NCBI GenBank assembly: GCA_965214695.1
Contig: OZ243967.1
Location: 1,116,001-1,180,000 of the forward strand
DNA from: JAPOXR01 sp965214695
GTDB lineage: Bacteria; Pseudomonadota; Alphaproteobacteria; Rhodobacterales; Rhodobacteraceae
Length of the DNA stretch: 64,000 bases
Direction of reading: 5' to 3'
Each line of letters opens with the position of its first letter. The first letter of the stretch is position 1. Positions 53,951 to 62,759 of this stretch are shown here, piece by piece. The notes under the pieces were generated by a model that had not been told where the DNA came from, did not search any database, and worked only from the letters and a program-made list of their open reading frames with translations. The position numbers and the translations under genes were made by a program.

Positions 53951-54839
53951 CGAGTTCCAGAAGGGCGTCATTGCAGTCATCAGCCGCAACCGGGACCCCG
54001 GGAGTCCCTTTGCCGGCGGCGCGGTAATCAAGCAGCACGGATTCCGCCTCAGCGAGGACCAGGACATATTCACGGCCGGGGAAGAGCCCCTCGACAAACT
54101 GGTGCAGGCCGACCGGACGGGGCTCGAGGCCGCGGGCTATTCCGTCCGGCCTGGTCGCAGCTATTCTGGCTTCAGGGAGTGCAAGGTCATGAAGCCGATG
54201 ACTGGGACCACGGTCCTGCAATGGACGGTTGCTCTCGCCCGTGAATTCTATGCGCCGGTTCCCGACCGCCAGTTCGGTTATCGGCTGCACCTTGCCGATC
54301 TTGCCGTCAATAAGGCGCTGGCGGCCTCCGGACGGATGAGGAAGCGCGATTTCGCGGATCTTTGGATGCTGGACGGTCATGTCATGCCGCTCTGGCGGAT
54401 GGCCTGTGCCGCGCCAGGCAAGGAGACGGACCTGAATCCCTTCTCGCTGATCGAGGATGCCTCGTTCAACTGGAGCGTAACGGTCCGTAGGGACAATCCG
54501 GGCGACCAGATGACGCTGACGACCGAAGTTTCTCTCGAGAAGATCGGCGAGGGTCTGCGGAAGGCGATGCGCGAGGCAAGGCTGATCCTTCGCGATGTTG
54601 ACCCGGAGTGCTATGGCCGCTTGCAGGTCGATGATGCCGGTCAGCCTCTGCTCAGCCGTGAAATCACGAATGGTGGAACCTGGAAGGCACCCAGGCCAGG
54701 CGGCGCCCTGCCTGCCTTTGCCGGCATGGACAGCGAGATGATCGCCGGACTGATCGCCGAATACGGGCTGGAGGGGAGCCGTTACACGGGGGGAACGGCC
54801 GAGATTGGACAAACCGGAGGGGAGCAGTTCGTCGTTTGA
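53940..54839 (+). CDS. AbiEii-like nucleotidyltransferase-fold protein
   Basis: A 299-residue protein from GTG 53940 (PLDEFQKGVIAVISRNRDPG). The sequence FAGGAVIKQHGFRLSEDQDIF (split here: FAGGAVIKQHG, then FRLSEDQDIF) at about residues 23-43 matches the G-G-x-x-L...R-x-S-x-D-x-D core of MNT-fold nucleotidyltransferases of the AbiEii/AbiGii group. LHLADLAVNKALAASGRMRK then RDFADLW at about 118-146 is the usual second conserved block. The group includes type IV toxins, but many members are uncharacterised. The gene immediately upstream appears to have been replaced by an IS256 fragment, so any cognate antitoxin is missing. Confidence 0.72.
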   Translation: MPLDEFQKGVIAVISRNRDPGSPFAGGAVIKQHGFRLSEDQDIFTAGEEPLDKLVQADRTGLEAAGYSVRPGRSYSGFRECKVMKPMTGTTVLQWTVALAREFYAPVPDRQFGYRLHLADLAVNKALAASGRMRKRDFADLWMLDGHVMPLWRMACAAPGKETDLNPFSLIEDASFNWSVTVRRDNPGDQMTLTTEVSLEKIGEGLRKAMREARLILRDVDPECYGRLQVDDAGQPLLSREITNGGTWKAPRPGGALPAFAGMDSEMIAGLIAEYGLEGSRYTGGTAEIGQTGGEQFVV

Positions 54840-54963
54840 CATTTGAATTTGCGGAATGAAGCGCCCTAACCCCTCGCCCGTTGGGTCATCATCCTGCGGT
54901 TGACAGAGGTCGTCGGTCGGGAAATAGGCAGACGGATTTTCGAGCTCACGGGAGTATCCGGCC

Positions 54964-55284
54964 ATGACGACAGGCACGGTCAGGTGGTTCAACGCCGAAA
55001 AGGGTATCAGGTTCATCTCGCCTGACGACGTGTCGGCTGATGGGTTCGTCCATATCTCGGCGGTCCAGCTGGCGGGCCCCTCCACGCTGGCGGACGGCCA
55101 GGGGGTAGCCCACGAGTTGCAGGCCGGACGGGGCGGCAAGCTGGCAGCAGACAACATTTCCCTGGTCAAGTCGGGCCGCTTCGATCAGGCATGGGACAGG
55201 CTGGCCAGGAGCTGGCAGCCATGGGCGCCGCCAGCCAGGGGCGGGGCCGCCAATGACAACTGGGGGCTGGCCATTGCCACCTGA
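54964..55284 (+). CDS. Divergent cold-shock-domain protein with a C-terminal extension
   Basis: The 106-residue protein begins MTTGTVRWFNAEKGIRFISP, a cold-shock domain, with DGFVHISAVQLAG as the RNP2-like part and LADGQGVAHELQAGRGGKLAADNI finishing the barrel. Canonical RNP1 is K-G-F-G-F-I; here it reads K-G-I-R-F-I, losing two aromatic/glycine nucleic-acid contacts. Residues 70-106 form a tryptophan-rich extension (AWDRLARSWQPWAPP) not present in CspA. It may have altered RNA binding. The gene stands alone, with a ribosome site CGGGAG. Confidence 0.8.
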   Translation: MTTGTVRWFNAEKGIRFISPDDVSADGFVHISAVQLAGPSTLADGQGVAHELQAGRGGKLAADNISLVKSGRFDQAWDRLARSWQPWAPPARGGAANDNWGLAIAT

Positions 55285-55454
55285 TTCGCTCCGGCGGACT
55301 TGATGCCCTGAAAGGCGCACCATGCGAAGATCACACCCCAACCCGGAAGGCATGTTGCTCGTTGTTGTTGCCGGCAATATGCGAGAGATCTGACGAGGGG
55401 AAAACTCGCACCCTGCTCCATTGATCAAAACATCAATTCAACGGTGGTAGGGCA

Positions 55455-56729
55455 CTAGGAAGTTGATACCCGGCCATAGGTTCCGTCCATGCTATCCTCC
55501 ACCGATACGGCCGGATTTGCCCAGCGCGTGTTCGGTACGTAGGAGAACCAACCCCTGCGACCCGGATCCCTGTCGTAAGGGTATCCACCGTGCCGTCTAT
55601 AGTACTCCGAATACTCGTTTAGTTTGTCCCGATCCAGTTCAACCCCCAATCCCGGCCCGGTCGGCACGGTGATTGCACCGTCGAAGTACTGCATCAAGCC
55701 ACCCTGAATGATGTCATCCCTGAGATGGTGATAGTGTGCGTCTGCTGCAAATACGAGGTTTGGCAGCACTGCGCCGAGATGCAGCATGGTCGCAAGCTGA
55801 ATCCCGAGTTCTCCCGATGAGTGTACGGCGATACCGAGTTGAAACGTGTCGCACACCATTGCCGCCCTAACGCACCTGCGGATCCCGCCCCAAAAGGTTG
55901 TATCGAGCAGAACGACGTCGACCGCCGGATTCAAGACGTTGGTCGAAAGCTGCTCGAAATCGACGACAACAGTATTTGTGGCGGTGGGAATTCGGACGGT
56001 TTCCCGAACACGGCGCATGCCGTTCAAACCCCAAGTCGGATCTTCAAAGTAGTCGTTGTTCAGATCTTCAATCGCTTTGCCGAACCGAATGGCCTGTTCA
56101 ACGGAGTGTGCAGCGTTAGGATCATACCGAAGGCTGTCTCCAGGGAATTCGGATGCCAATGCACGGAAGAGTTCAAGCTCGTAATCAGGAGGGAATACGC
56201 CTGCTTTGAGCTTGTGCGACGTGAAGCCGTAGCGCCTTTTGAGATCACTCGCGGTCGAAAGGAGTTGATCCGCAGTGCGAACTTCGCCGCCGTCCTCCGG
56301 GTGATCGTAGCGGAAGAACAGGTATGAGGCGAATTCGACTGACTCTCGGAGTTTTCCGCCCAGCAGATCGTATACGGGTATTCCGAGTGCTTTGCCGACG
56401 ATGTCCAGGCAGGCAAACTCGATGGCCGCATGAAGCTGGGTTCGGTTGTTGTAAAGGCTTGCGGTCGGATTGCATATCTTGAACCAGAGTGCCTCGAACT
56501 CGAACGGGTCGTGACCGACGAGATACTGCTTCAGTCCGCGGAACGCCGCTTCGGCCGATTCCCCGCCCCCGCCCATTTCACCGAGTCCTATCAGGCCCGT
56601 GTCGGTTTCAACCTCGACGACTGTACGGATGAACCTGCCCCAGTGTGCTCCGTTGGAATGCCGAATTGGAGCCTCCAAGGGCACTGCCACGGTAGTAGCG
56701 CGGATGTCGGTGATCTTCGGACGTTTCAT
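55455..56729 (-). CDS. Enolase-superfamily sugar-acid dehydratase (glucarate-dehydratase-like subgroup)
   Basis: A 424-residue mandelate racemase/glucarate dehydratase-type enzyme that removes water from acid sugars by proton abstraction. Key parts are APIRHSNGAHWGRFIRTVVE near the N-terminal cap and the K-x-K pair in SHKLKAGVFPP at about residue 190. The metal aspartate is in LRYDPNAAHS at about 220, EDPTWGLNGM follows at about 250, with the ATNTVV strand after it. The catalytic histidine lies in AVHSSGELGIQLATML at about 320. The substrate is probably a hexarate or aldonate. It is the last gene of the second sugar-acid module. Confidence 0.9.
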   Translation of the reverse strand: MKRPKITDIRATTVAVPLEAPIRHSNGAHWGRFIRTVVEVETDTGLIGLGEMGGGGESAEAAFRGLKQYLVGHDPFEFEALWFKICNPTASLYNNRTQLHAAIEFACLDIVGKALGIPVYDLLGGKLRESVEFASYLFFRYDHPEDGGEVRTADQLLSTASDLKRRYGFTSHKLKAGVFPPDYELELFRALASEFPGDSLRYDPNAAHSVEQAIRFGKAIEDLNNDYFEDPTWGLNGMRRVRETVRIPTATNTVVVDFEQLSTNVLNPAVDVVLLDTTFWGGIRRCVRAAMVCDTFQLGIAVHSSGELGIQLATMLHLGAVLPNLVFAADAHYHHLRDDIIQGGLMQYFDGAITVPTGPGLGVELDRDKLNEYSEYYRRHGGYPYDRDPGRRGWFSYVPNTRWANPAVSVEDSMDGTYGRVSTS

Positions 56730-56795
56730 CGGTCCAGTCCTCGCGTGTCAATGATCAAGTCACTGGGTTGATCAGCATTCATGTCTGTGGAGACC

Positions 56796-56822
56796 GCAAG
56801 CGGCGATCCTGCTGCCGCTTGC
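56796..56822. other. Hairpin between the epimerase and glucarate-dehydratase-like genes
   Basis: GCAAGCGGC (56796-56804) pairs perfectly with GCCGCTTGC (56814-56822) across a nine-base loop. It sits inside the 266-nt gap upstream of the gene starting at 56729, which otherwise shows no gene. Without a T-run it could be a processing or attenuation element. Confidence 0.45.
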
Positions 56823-56995
56823 AAATGCAACGAGATCCGCCAGAGCGACTTGCAGATTTCCGTTCGGGTCAGCTTCGTGAATCAGAATTCCTAACCGGGT
56901 GCCAGTACAACGCCAACATCTGCCGTTGGCGCAAGGCCCGCAAAATCCCGTTTGATGCTTACTTCAAAATTCCATTCCCTTTCTTGAATGGTACT

Positions 56996-58183
56996 CTAGG
57001 TGAGCCGTATTGCCTCCAGCACTTCGTAGCAGGCTGCAAGCGGGTGGTAATCGGTTTTGGCCGCAGGGCTCTTTTCGTCACTGTATCTGGCTCCGGTCGA
57101 ATCGAGAATCCGGTACCAACCGCCGTATTTGTGGTCGACAAAATGCCTGTCCGCATATGTCCACAACTGGTCGTACCACCGCCAGTAATCGTCGTCAGAA
57201 GTTTCAAGTGCCAAGAGCGCCCCGGCCGCAATGGATTCCGAAAACACCCAGTAGTACTGATCGGTGTCCAGAATAGTACCATCGGGTCCGAACGCGTAGT
57301 TGATCGCACCGGTGCCGGAAACCCAAGCAGCCTCCATTGCCGATTTGAACAGGAAGGCCGCCTTTTCCGGAAGCCAGTCTGCGGGTCGGTGCCGATTCAG
57401 GATCAGCAACAGCTTGGACCATTCTGCGAAATGCCCCGGCAAGTAACCGTATGGCCGGAACAGATTTCTGGGATCATCCTTGTTGTAGTCCCAATCATGC
57501 GTCCAATCGGTGCGGTAGTGCTCCCAGATCAGGCCGTTCGCGGGTCCGGCCAGATCGACGCAAATTCGCCTGGCAAGCAACTCGGCTCGATCCAGGAAAT
57601 GCATGGCGCCGGTTGCCTCGTGGGCAGCCAGCATCGCTTCGCACATGTGCATATTGGCATTCTGCCCGCGGTAGTCGTCGACTGAGGTCCAATCTCCTCC
57701 CTTGATTTCATCGACGTAGAGTTGCGCCCCGGGTTCCCAGAATCTCTGCTCCAGCAGTTCCCATATGTCAGAAAGCAACGCATCGGCGCCGTTTACTCCG
57801 GCCTTCCTTGCTCCCGCGGCAGCCAGGAGGACAAATGCATGGCCGTAGCAGTGATATGTCCCGTCCGTAAGTTCGTTGCCGCTGAGCACCCACGCATATC
57901 CGCCATCCGCCTGCCGATGACAGTCTCGCAAGAATTTCAGCCCATGTGCGGCGGCATCGCGATAGACGTCATCCCGGCAGACCATGGATGCGAGCGAGAA
58001 GCAGTAGATGAACCGGCAGGTTCCGACAAGATGCTTGGTCATCCGGTCGAAGATCGACCCATCGTCACGCAACTGATTGATATAGCCACCATACGCCGCA
58101 TCCATGCATGTCGGGTGGTAGAATTCAACGATGCTCCTGATGTGTTCCCGGAGATAGTCCGGATCCCTGAAGTCCAAGTTCAC
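56996..58183 (-). CDS. N-acylglucosamine 2-epimerase (AGE)-family sugar isomerase/epimerase
   Basis: A 395-residue alpha/alpha-barrel enzyme. Family motifs are MDAAYGGYINQLRDDGSIFD (about 27-46), KHLVGTCRFIYCFSLA (catalytic arginine region, about 50-65), GYAWVLSGN, and the catalytic-histidine strips QNANMHMCEAMLAAHEATG (about 174-192) and YGYLPGHFAEWSKLLLIL (about 245-262). The late GGWYRILDSTGARYSDEKSP then AAKTDYHPLAACYEVLEAI matches the second catalytic histidine. AGE-fold enzymes interconvert mannose/fructose or epimerise GlcNAc. The start is ATG 58183. It follows the SDR gene by about 22 nt. Confidence 0.92.
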   Translation of the reverse strand: MNLDFRDPDYLREHIRSIVEFYHPTCMDAAYGGYINQLRDDGSIFDRMTKHLVGTCRFIYCFSLASMVCRDDVYRDAAAHGLKFLRDCHRQADGGYAWVLSGNELTDGTYHCYGHAFVLLAAAGARKAGVNGADALLSDIWELLEQRFWEPGAQLYVDEIKGGDWTSVDDYRGQNANMHMCEAMLAAHEATGAMHFLDRAELLARRICVDLAGPANGLIWEHYRTDWTHDWDYNKDDPRNLFRPYGYLPGHFAEWSKLLLILNRHRPADWLPEKAAFLFKSAMEAAWVSGTGAINYAFGPDGTILDTDQYYWVFSESIAAGALLALETSDDDYWRWYDQLWTYADRHFVDHKYGGWYRILDSTGARYSDEKSPAAKTDYHPLAACYEVLEAIRLT

Positions 58184-58205
58184 CCTCCATCGCTGTCAGG
58201 TCAGA

Positions 58206-58994
58206 CTACTCGGGCAGAATGATGCCGAGTTTCGACAACACGCCCCCGTCGACCTTGAGGTCCGCACCTGTCATGAATTCGCACAGATCGCTGGCCAGGA
58301 AATTTGCAAGCGCTGCCACTTCCTCGACGGTGCACACGCGCCCGACGGGATGGCCGACTCCCCAGGCCGCGATTGTCTCCTCCGCAGTTTTCCTGCCCTT
58401 CCAGAGATCCGCGGCCCACCTCAGCATCGGTGTGTCGACGGATGCGGGGCAAATCGCGTTGACCCGGATGAACTGGTCCGCATGGTCGAGTGCCATGGCC
58501 CTTGTCATCGCGACGATCGCGCCCTTGGACGCGGTGTAGGCAGCAACGTTGGATTGCGACGCATATGCCTGAACGGAAGCAATATTTATGATCGAGCCTC
58601 CGCCGCGCTTCGCAATTTCCGGAACCGCAAACTTGGATGCAAGAAAGACGCCTTTCACATTTACATCGAGCACTTCGTCCCAAGTTGCTTCCGGAGTATC
58701 CACGACGGTTCCATAACGCTGTATGCCCGCCGAGTTCACTAGGCAGTCGATGCCCCCAAATTGACTGACCGTGGCAGCAACTGCGTCCTTCATGTCGCCG
58801 GCCCTAGAAACGTCGGCGACGACTCCAAGAACATCGGAACCACCCTTGATCGCCGCCTCAGCGGCAGCCAGGCTTTCGGTGTCGTTGGAGCAAATCGCCA
58901 CCTTGGCTCCTTGGCTCGAAAAGCGCGACGCGATACCGAGGCCTATCCCCTTGGATCCTCCGGTTACGATGGCGACCTTTCCCGAGAGATTCAC
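58206..58994 (-). CDS. Short-chain dehydrogenase/reductase
   Basis: Classical SDR, 262 residues from GTG 58994 (NLSGKVAIVTGGSKGIGLGI); an in-frame TTG at 59015 would overlap the GntR gene. The cofactor motif is TGGSKGIG. Then VADVSRAGD, NSAGIQRYG, the catalytic serine in IINIASVQAYASQ, and YTASKGAIV with the Y-x-x-x-K pair at about 150. The proline-rich PASVDTPML loop follows. The gene begins two bases after the GntR stop, so the two are probably co-translated. It presumably oxidises the sugar handled by the AGE and dehydratase enzymes. Confidence 0.92.
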   Translation of the reverse strand: MNLSGKVAIVTGGSKGIGLGIASRFSSQGAKVAICSNDTESLAAAEAAIKGGSDVLGVVADVSRAGDMKDAVAATVSQFGGIDCLVNSAGIQRYGTVVDTPEATWDEVLDVNVKGVFLASKFAVPEIAKRGGGSIINIASVQAYASQSNVAAYTASKGAIVAMTRAMALDHADQFIRVNAICPASVDTPMLRWAADLWKGRKTAEETIAAWGVGHPVGRVCTVEEVAALANFLASDLCEFMTGADLKVDGGVLSKLGIILPE

Positions 58995-58996
58995 TG

Positions 58997-59740
58997 TCAG
59001 TCCCGCTTTCTCCAACCCGGCCGAGCTTCGGTACCGTCCTGCAACTCGAAATACTCCGGGTGCTTGGCAGCGAGTCGGTCAAGGTCAGTCATCACCCGGC
59101 GCAGATGCGTCTTCATGACGCTGCAAGCCTCGGATTCATTTTCGAAAGTCACGGACGCCACGACTTGCTGGTGCTCATCCAGCAGGACGGACAAGTCGAT
59201 ATCCTGCAGGCTCATTCGGCGAACCCGGTCCATGTGCGTTTTTGCTTCCGAAACAACGAACCACACTGCTTCTCGCCCGGCCAGAGCACAGAGCGCTCGA
59301 TGCATCTTGTCGTCCGCAAGAAAGAAGTGGTCCATGTCAGATTGCGATATGGCAAACTTCTGCTCTTCGATTGACTGGCTGATATTGAATAGGGCCTGCT
59401 TGTCAGATGATCTTGCAGCCATCCTCAAGACCCGCAATTCGAGGGTTTCCCTGACATACTGTGCAGTTTGCACGGCTTCGAGGCGGATCGGTGACACAAT
59501 GGTTCCCGCCCGGGCACGAAAGTCCACGAGACCTTCGCCGGAGAGCCGGGTAAGTGCTTCCCGGACAGGTGTCCTGCTCATCTTGAGATAGTCCGCGAGC
59601 TGCACCTCGCTCGCGGGCGTGTTGGGCAGCATTTCCAGTGAAACGATCCGGCGCCTGATTTCTCGGTAGGCTCTCTCGCCCGCAGACAATTCAATCCTTG
59701 GCACGGCCACTTCCCCGCGTACACTTCGGCCTCCGATCAT
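58997..59740 (-). CDS. GntR/FCD-family transcriptional regulator
   Basis: The 247-residue regulator has an N-terminal winged helix (ELSAGERAYREIRRRIVSLE, then LADYLKMSRTPVREALTRLS at about 48-67) and an FCD domain (RETLELRVLRMAARS, DDKMHRALCALAGREAVWFV). ATG 59740 lies inside a palindrome, so GTG 59710 (MAVPRIELS) is an alternative start; a homologous position in the decayed duplicate is ATG. The gene is transcribed with the catabolic genes downstream. Its own operator-like site overlaps the start, suggesting autoregulation. A partial decayed copy of this gene and its promoter lies at 62760-63083. Confidence 0.92.
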   Translation of the reverse strand: MIGGRSVRGEVAVPRIELSAGERAYREIRRRIVSLEMLPNTPASEVQLADYLKMSRTPVREALTRLSGEGLVDFRARAGTIVSPIRLEAVQTAQYVRETLELRVLRMAARSSDKQALFNISQSIEEQKFAISQSDMDHFFLADDKMHRALCALAGREAVWFVVSEAKTHMDRVRRMSLQDIDLSVLLDEHQQVVASVTFENESEACSVMKTHLRRVMTDLDRLAAKHPEYFELQDGTEARPGWRKRD

Positions 59741-59757
59741 GTATTCTTGTATACATG
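59738..59757. promoter_or_regulatory. Putative GntR operator, copy 1
   Basis: ATGTAT-N6-ATACAT (59739-59756) lies at the annotated start of the GntR gene and includes TTGTATAC, a sequence typical of FCD-type GntR operators. The identical 20-bp sequence recurs at 63064-63083. The gap between GntR and the ATPase gene (59758-59887) shows nothing else recognisable. Confidence 0.55.
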
Positions 59758-59887
59758 ATGTGCGATTAGTTCAACCGACCATCGGCTGATCGCCAATCCG
59801 CTGACACCCGGGAAGTCCCTTGCCCTTGGCGCCTTACCAACAGAACCAGCGGTGGATGCCAGCTCTCCCGTCGACCAGCAGCTGGCG

Positions 59888-60664
59888 TCATTGCTCCGCG
59901 CTTTCCAGTGCGCCGGTAATCAGGGCCGTCACTTCCTGGGGCGACGTGTCGGGCATGGACTTGTCGGCCACCTTCCTTCCGCGCCTGAGCACGGCAATCC
60001 GGTTCGCAACTGCAAAGACGTCAGGCATGCGGTGCGATACAAGGAGAATTGCAACGCCCTGGTCCCTGAGCCTTCTGATCAAGGTGAGAACCTGTTCCAC
60101 CTGCCTGACCGATATTGCCGCCGTCGGTTCGTCCATCAGGACAACCCGTGATTGATTGAGGCGAGCTCGTGCGATTGCAACCGCCTGTCTTTGACCGCCA
60201 GACATCGTGTGGACCAGCTGTTCCGCCCTCGTGTCCGATTCAAGCTCACGGAACAGGCTTGCCGCACGAATTCTCATGGCACGAAAGTCAATGGCCACCG
60301 GCATGCTGGCTACCCGGAACATCTCCTCGCGACCGAGGAACAGGTTCTCGGCTGCCGTCAGGTTGTCGCAGAGGGCCAAGTCCTGGTAGACGGCCTCGAT
60401 ACTGGCGGCGCGGGCGTCGGCTGGTCCCTGGAATGACACAGGCTGACCTTCGATCAGCATCGAACCGCCAGTTGGTACCAGGTTGCCAGCTATAATCTTG
60501 ACCAGCGTCGACTTTCCTGCGCCGTTGTCGCCCATGAGCCCGAGCACCTCCCCTTCACTTAAAGCAAGGTCGAACCCGTCCAGCGCCCTGATCGCGCCGA
60601 AATGCATGGAAATGTTTCGCAGCTGAAGAAATGGCGGTTCCGCTGCGTATGCGTCGCTTGTCAA
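59888..60664 (-). CDS. Ribose-type sugar ABC importer ATPase, single-domain
   Basis: CUT2 ATPase of 258 residues with a single ABC domain. TTG 60664 (TSDAYAAEPPFLQLRNISMH) overlaps the permease stop as TTGA; a longer frame further upstream is only antisense noise from the permease. Walker A is GDNGAGKST (about residue 44), the Q-loop AVYQDLAL, the signature MSGGQRQA (about 148), and Walker B VVLMDEPTAAI. The switch histidine is in LLVSHRMPD. It resembles the single-domain ATPase at 28657 in architecture. Confidence 0.92.
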   Translation of the reverse strand: MTSDAYAAEPPFLQLRNISMHFGAIRALDGFDLALSEGEVLGLMGDNGAGKSTLVKIIAGNLVPTGGSMLIEGQPVSFQGPADARAASIEAVYQDLALCDNLTAAENLFLGREEMFRVASMPVAIDFRAMRIRAASLFRELESDTRAEQLVHTMSGGQRQAVAIARARLNQSRVVLMDEPTAAISVRQVEQVLTLIRRLRDQGVAILLVSHRMPDVFAVANRIAVLRRGRKVADKSMPDTSPQEVTALITGALESAEQ

Positions 60665-61653
60665 GGTCTCGGCTCCGCCAGGGTTCGTCTTGCGATCTCC
60701 GCATTCACCAGGACCGCCAAAAGAATCACTCCTCCGCGCACGACCGCCTGCACGTCGGAGTCCACACCCACGAGCACAAGCCCGTTCGAGAGGCACGCAA
60801 TCACCAGTACGCCGAGCAGCGTTCCAGTCATCCTGCCGTGCCCTCCGGTCAAGAGCGTGCCGCCGACGATCACGGCTGCAATCACGTCGAACTCGAGACC
60901 GTTTGCCGCATTGGCGTTTCCGGACCCCAGCCGGGCATCCGTCAGCACGCCGACCAATGCGGCAAAGGCACCGGTCGATGCTAAAGCGAGTATCCGCAAC
61001 CGGCCACTGTCGATTCCGAGTGCCTCGACAGCCCGTGCATTGGCACCCAAGGCATAGATGTGGCGGCCATAACGGCTGTATCTGGCCAGATAGGCAAATA
61101 TGAGGAAGGTTGCGAACATGAACCATGCAACGACCGGTATTCCCAACAAATCGCCTCCCAATACAGCCCGGAATTCCCGGCTGGGAATGATGACCGGCAG
61201 CGCGTCCGTCCACCAACGCGCGCCTCCACGGAGCGCTCCCCAGAGGGCGAGTGTGGAGATGAAGGTAGGGACGGCGTAGCGGACCCTTAGCCATCCCGCG
61301 CATCCCCCGACAACTGCTCCAGCCAGAATCACCAGGATCATGGCGAGGGGGATCGGAACCGCGTAGGATGCAACGGCCTGGGCGAATGCCACGCCGAAAA
61401 ATGCGACAGCCGGGCCAACGCTGATATCAATGTCGCCCGCTATGATGACAAAGGTCATCGGGAAAGCGATGATGCCGACATACGAGGCGGCCCTCAGGAT
61501 GTTGACAAGGTTTCGATCGGTCAGGAAGTTCGGGGCCGTCAGGGAAAATACGATCACCAGTGCCAACAAGGCCAGCAGCAGGCCTAACTCGTTAATGTGG
61601 CCGACCCACCATCGTTGCTTGTGGACATCATGTGTATCAGGTGAGGGCGCCAT
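60661..61653 (-). CDS. Ribose-type sugar ABC importer permease
   Basis: CUT2 permease, 330 residues. Landmarks are ELGLLLALLALVIVFSLTAP, FPMTFVIIAGDIDISVGPAV (about 66-85), VPTFISTLALWGALRGGARW (about 128-147) and GLEFDVIAAVIVGGTLLTGGHGRM (about 255-278). The C-terminus LLAVLVNAEIARRTLAEPRP ends in the TTGA overlap with the ATPase gene. It is second in the minus-strand operon after the binding-protein gene. Confidence 0.92.
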   Translation of the reverse strand: MAPSPDTHDVHKQRWWVGHINELGLLLALLALVIVFSLTAPNFLTDRNLVNILRAASYVGIIAFPMTFVIIAGDIDISVGPAVAFFGVAFAQAVASYAVPIPLAMILVILAGAVVGGCAGWLRVRYAVPTFISTLALWGALRGGARWWTDALPVIIPSREFRAVLGGDLLGIPVVAWFMFATFLIFAYLARYSRYGRHIYALGANARAVEALGIDSGRLRILALASTGAFAALVGVLTDARLGSGNANAANGLEFDVIAAVIVGGTLLTGGHGRMTGTLLGVLVIACLSNGLVLVGVDSDVQAVVRGGVILLAVLVNAEIARRTLAEPRP

Positions 61654-61695
61654 GTCGATGCGTGTACGAGCGGACGTTCCGTGAAAGGAATGACC

Positions 61696-61724
61696 GGGGG
61701 AGGTGCCGAATGTGCAACTCCCCC
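61696..61724 (-). other. Hairpin between binding-protein and permease genes
   Basis: On the minus strand GGGGGAG pairs with CTCCCCC (plus-strand 61696-61702 with 61718-61724), and TGC/GCA can extend the stem past one mismatch. It lies 33 nt after the binding-protein stop and 42 nt before the permease start, with no T-run at its end. Confidence 0.5.
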
Positions 61725-61757
61725 AGAGAAATTTCCATCAGTGGTGGTTTTTTCGCA

Positions 61758-62723
61758 CTACTGTGCGTCAATCCAGCCCTGAATGCCGTCGGGATCGGTA
61801 GAATCCACGACCAGTGTCGGAATGTGGATCAACTTCTCCCCTACCGCCTCGCCTGCGATCATGCGCAACGCCATTTGAACCGATTCACGGCCCATCTCAC
61901 GCGGTTGCTGCGCCGCTACAGCCCTCAACACGGAACCGTCTTGAAGCATTTGAGCGATCTGCATGGTAATGTCGGTCCCGTAAACGACCGTATTTCCCTC
62001 CAGGCCGGCAGCCTGCACTCCCAAGACCGCACCGATGGTGCCGCCTTCATTGGCAGTCCAAATGTGCGTGATGTCGGGATTGGCGGTCAGCATTTCAGTG
62101 GCAACCTGCGTGGCTTCGTCGGCAATGAAACCTTCTTGGTCCGCGACGATCTCGTAGTCGACCCCCGCTGCGTCCAAGGTAGCAAGGAATCCTGCCTTGC
62201 GTTGCTGGCAGGCCTCGTAACGGTCGCAGTGGAGCAAACCGATCCGGGCGGCCTGCCCGGACCCCGCCAACTCATCCGCAGCGACTCCGCCAACTCCCCT
62301 GCCCAGCTCGGCCTGGTCGGTGGTGACAAGGCCGCCAGCCAGACGCTCCATGTCCTCGTCCGCCAAGCAGGTGTTGTAGCAGACCACCGGAATGCCGGCA
62401 TCGACCACTCGTTCAACGGCAGGCACTGACGCCTCCTGAGATACCGGTGAAATGATCACCGCTGCCACGCCTGCACCGACTGCGGCGTCAAGGAAATTCG
62501 ATTCCTGCACAGGGTCGCTCTCCGAATTGTCGGTAATCAGGGTAATGTTTTCCGAAGCGGCACCCTCGAGAATGCCATTCTGAATTTCGCCGAAGAATCC
62601 CTGTGAATCGAGGAACAGAACGCCGATCGTGGTCTCCTGTGCGGTTGCACCGCTTGCCCATATCCCGGCCGTCAAGGCAATCACGGCACTAATCCGTTTA
62701 CTCGTGCTTGAAATTGGACACAT
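61758..62723 (-). CDS. Ribose-type sugar ABC importer substrate-binding protein
   Basis: Periplasmic sugar receptor of 321 residues. ATG 62723 is preceded by GGGAGGGAAC; the longer frame upstream belongs to the decayed GntR copy. A signal peptide (about residues 1-29, cleavage ATA-QET) precedes TTIGVLFLDSQGFFGEIQNG. The mature protein has AAVIISPVSQEASVPAVERV, NPDITHIWTANEGGTIGAVL and a late VQMALRMIAGEAVGEKLIHI. It heads the operon for the second sugar-acid module. Confidence 0.92.
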   Translation of the reverse strand: MCPISSTSKRISAVIALTAGIWASGATAQETTIGVLFLDSQGFFGEIQNGILEGAASENITLITDNSESDPVQESNFLDAAVGAGVAAVIISPVSQEASVPAVERVVDAGIPVVCYNTCLADEDMERLAGGLVTTDQAELGRGVGGVAADELAGSGQAARIGLLHCDRYEACQQRKAGFLATLDAAGVDYEIVADQEGFIADEATQVATEMLTANPDITHIWTANEGGTIGAVLGVQAAGLEGNTVVYGTDITMQIAQMLQDGSVLRAVAAQQPREMGRESVQMALRMIAGEAVGEKLIHIPTLVVDSTDPDGIQGWIDAQ

Positions 62724-62759
62724 AGTTCCCTCCCTTGGTTGAAAAAACGCCGCCGGTGA

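Noticed and set aside
56768..57685. Plus-strand open frame (305 codons)
   Set aside because: It is antisense to the AGE-family gene; motifs appear only on the minus strand.
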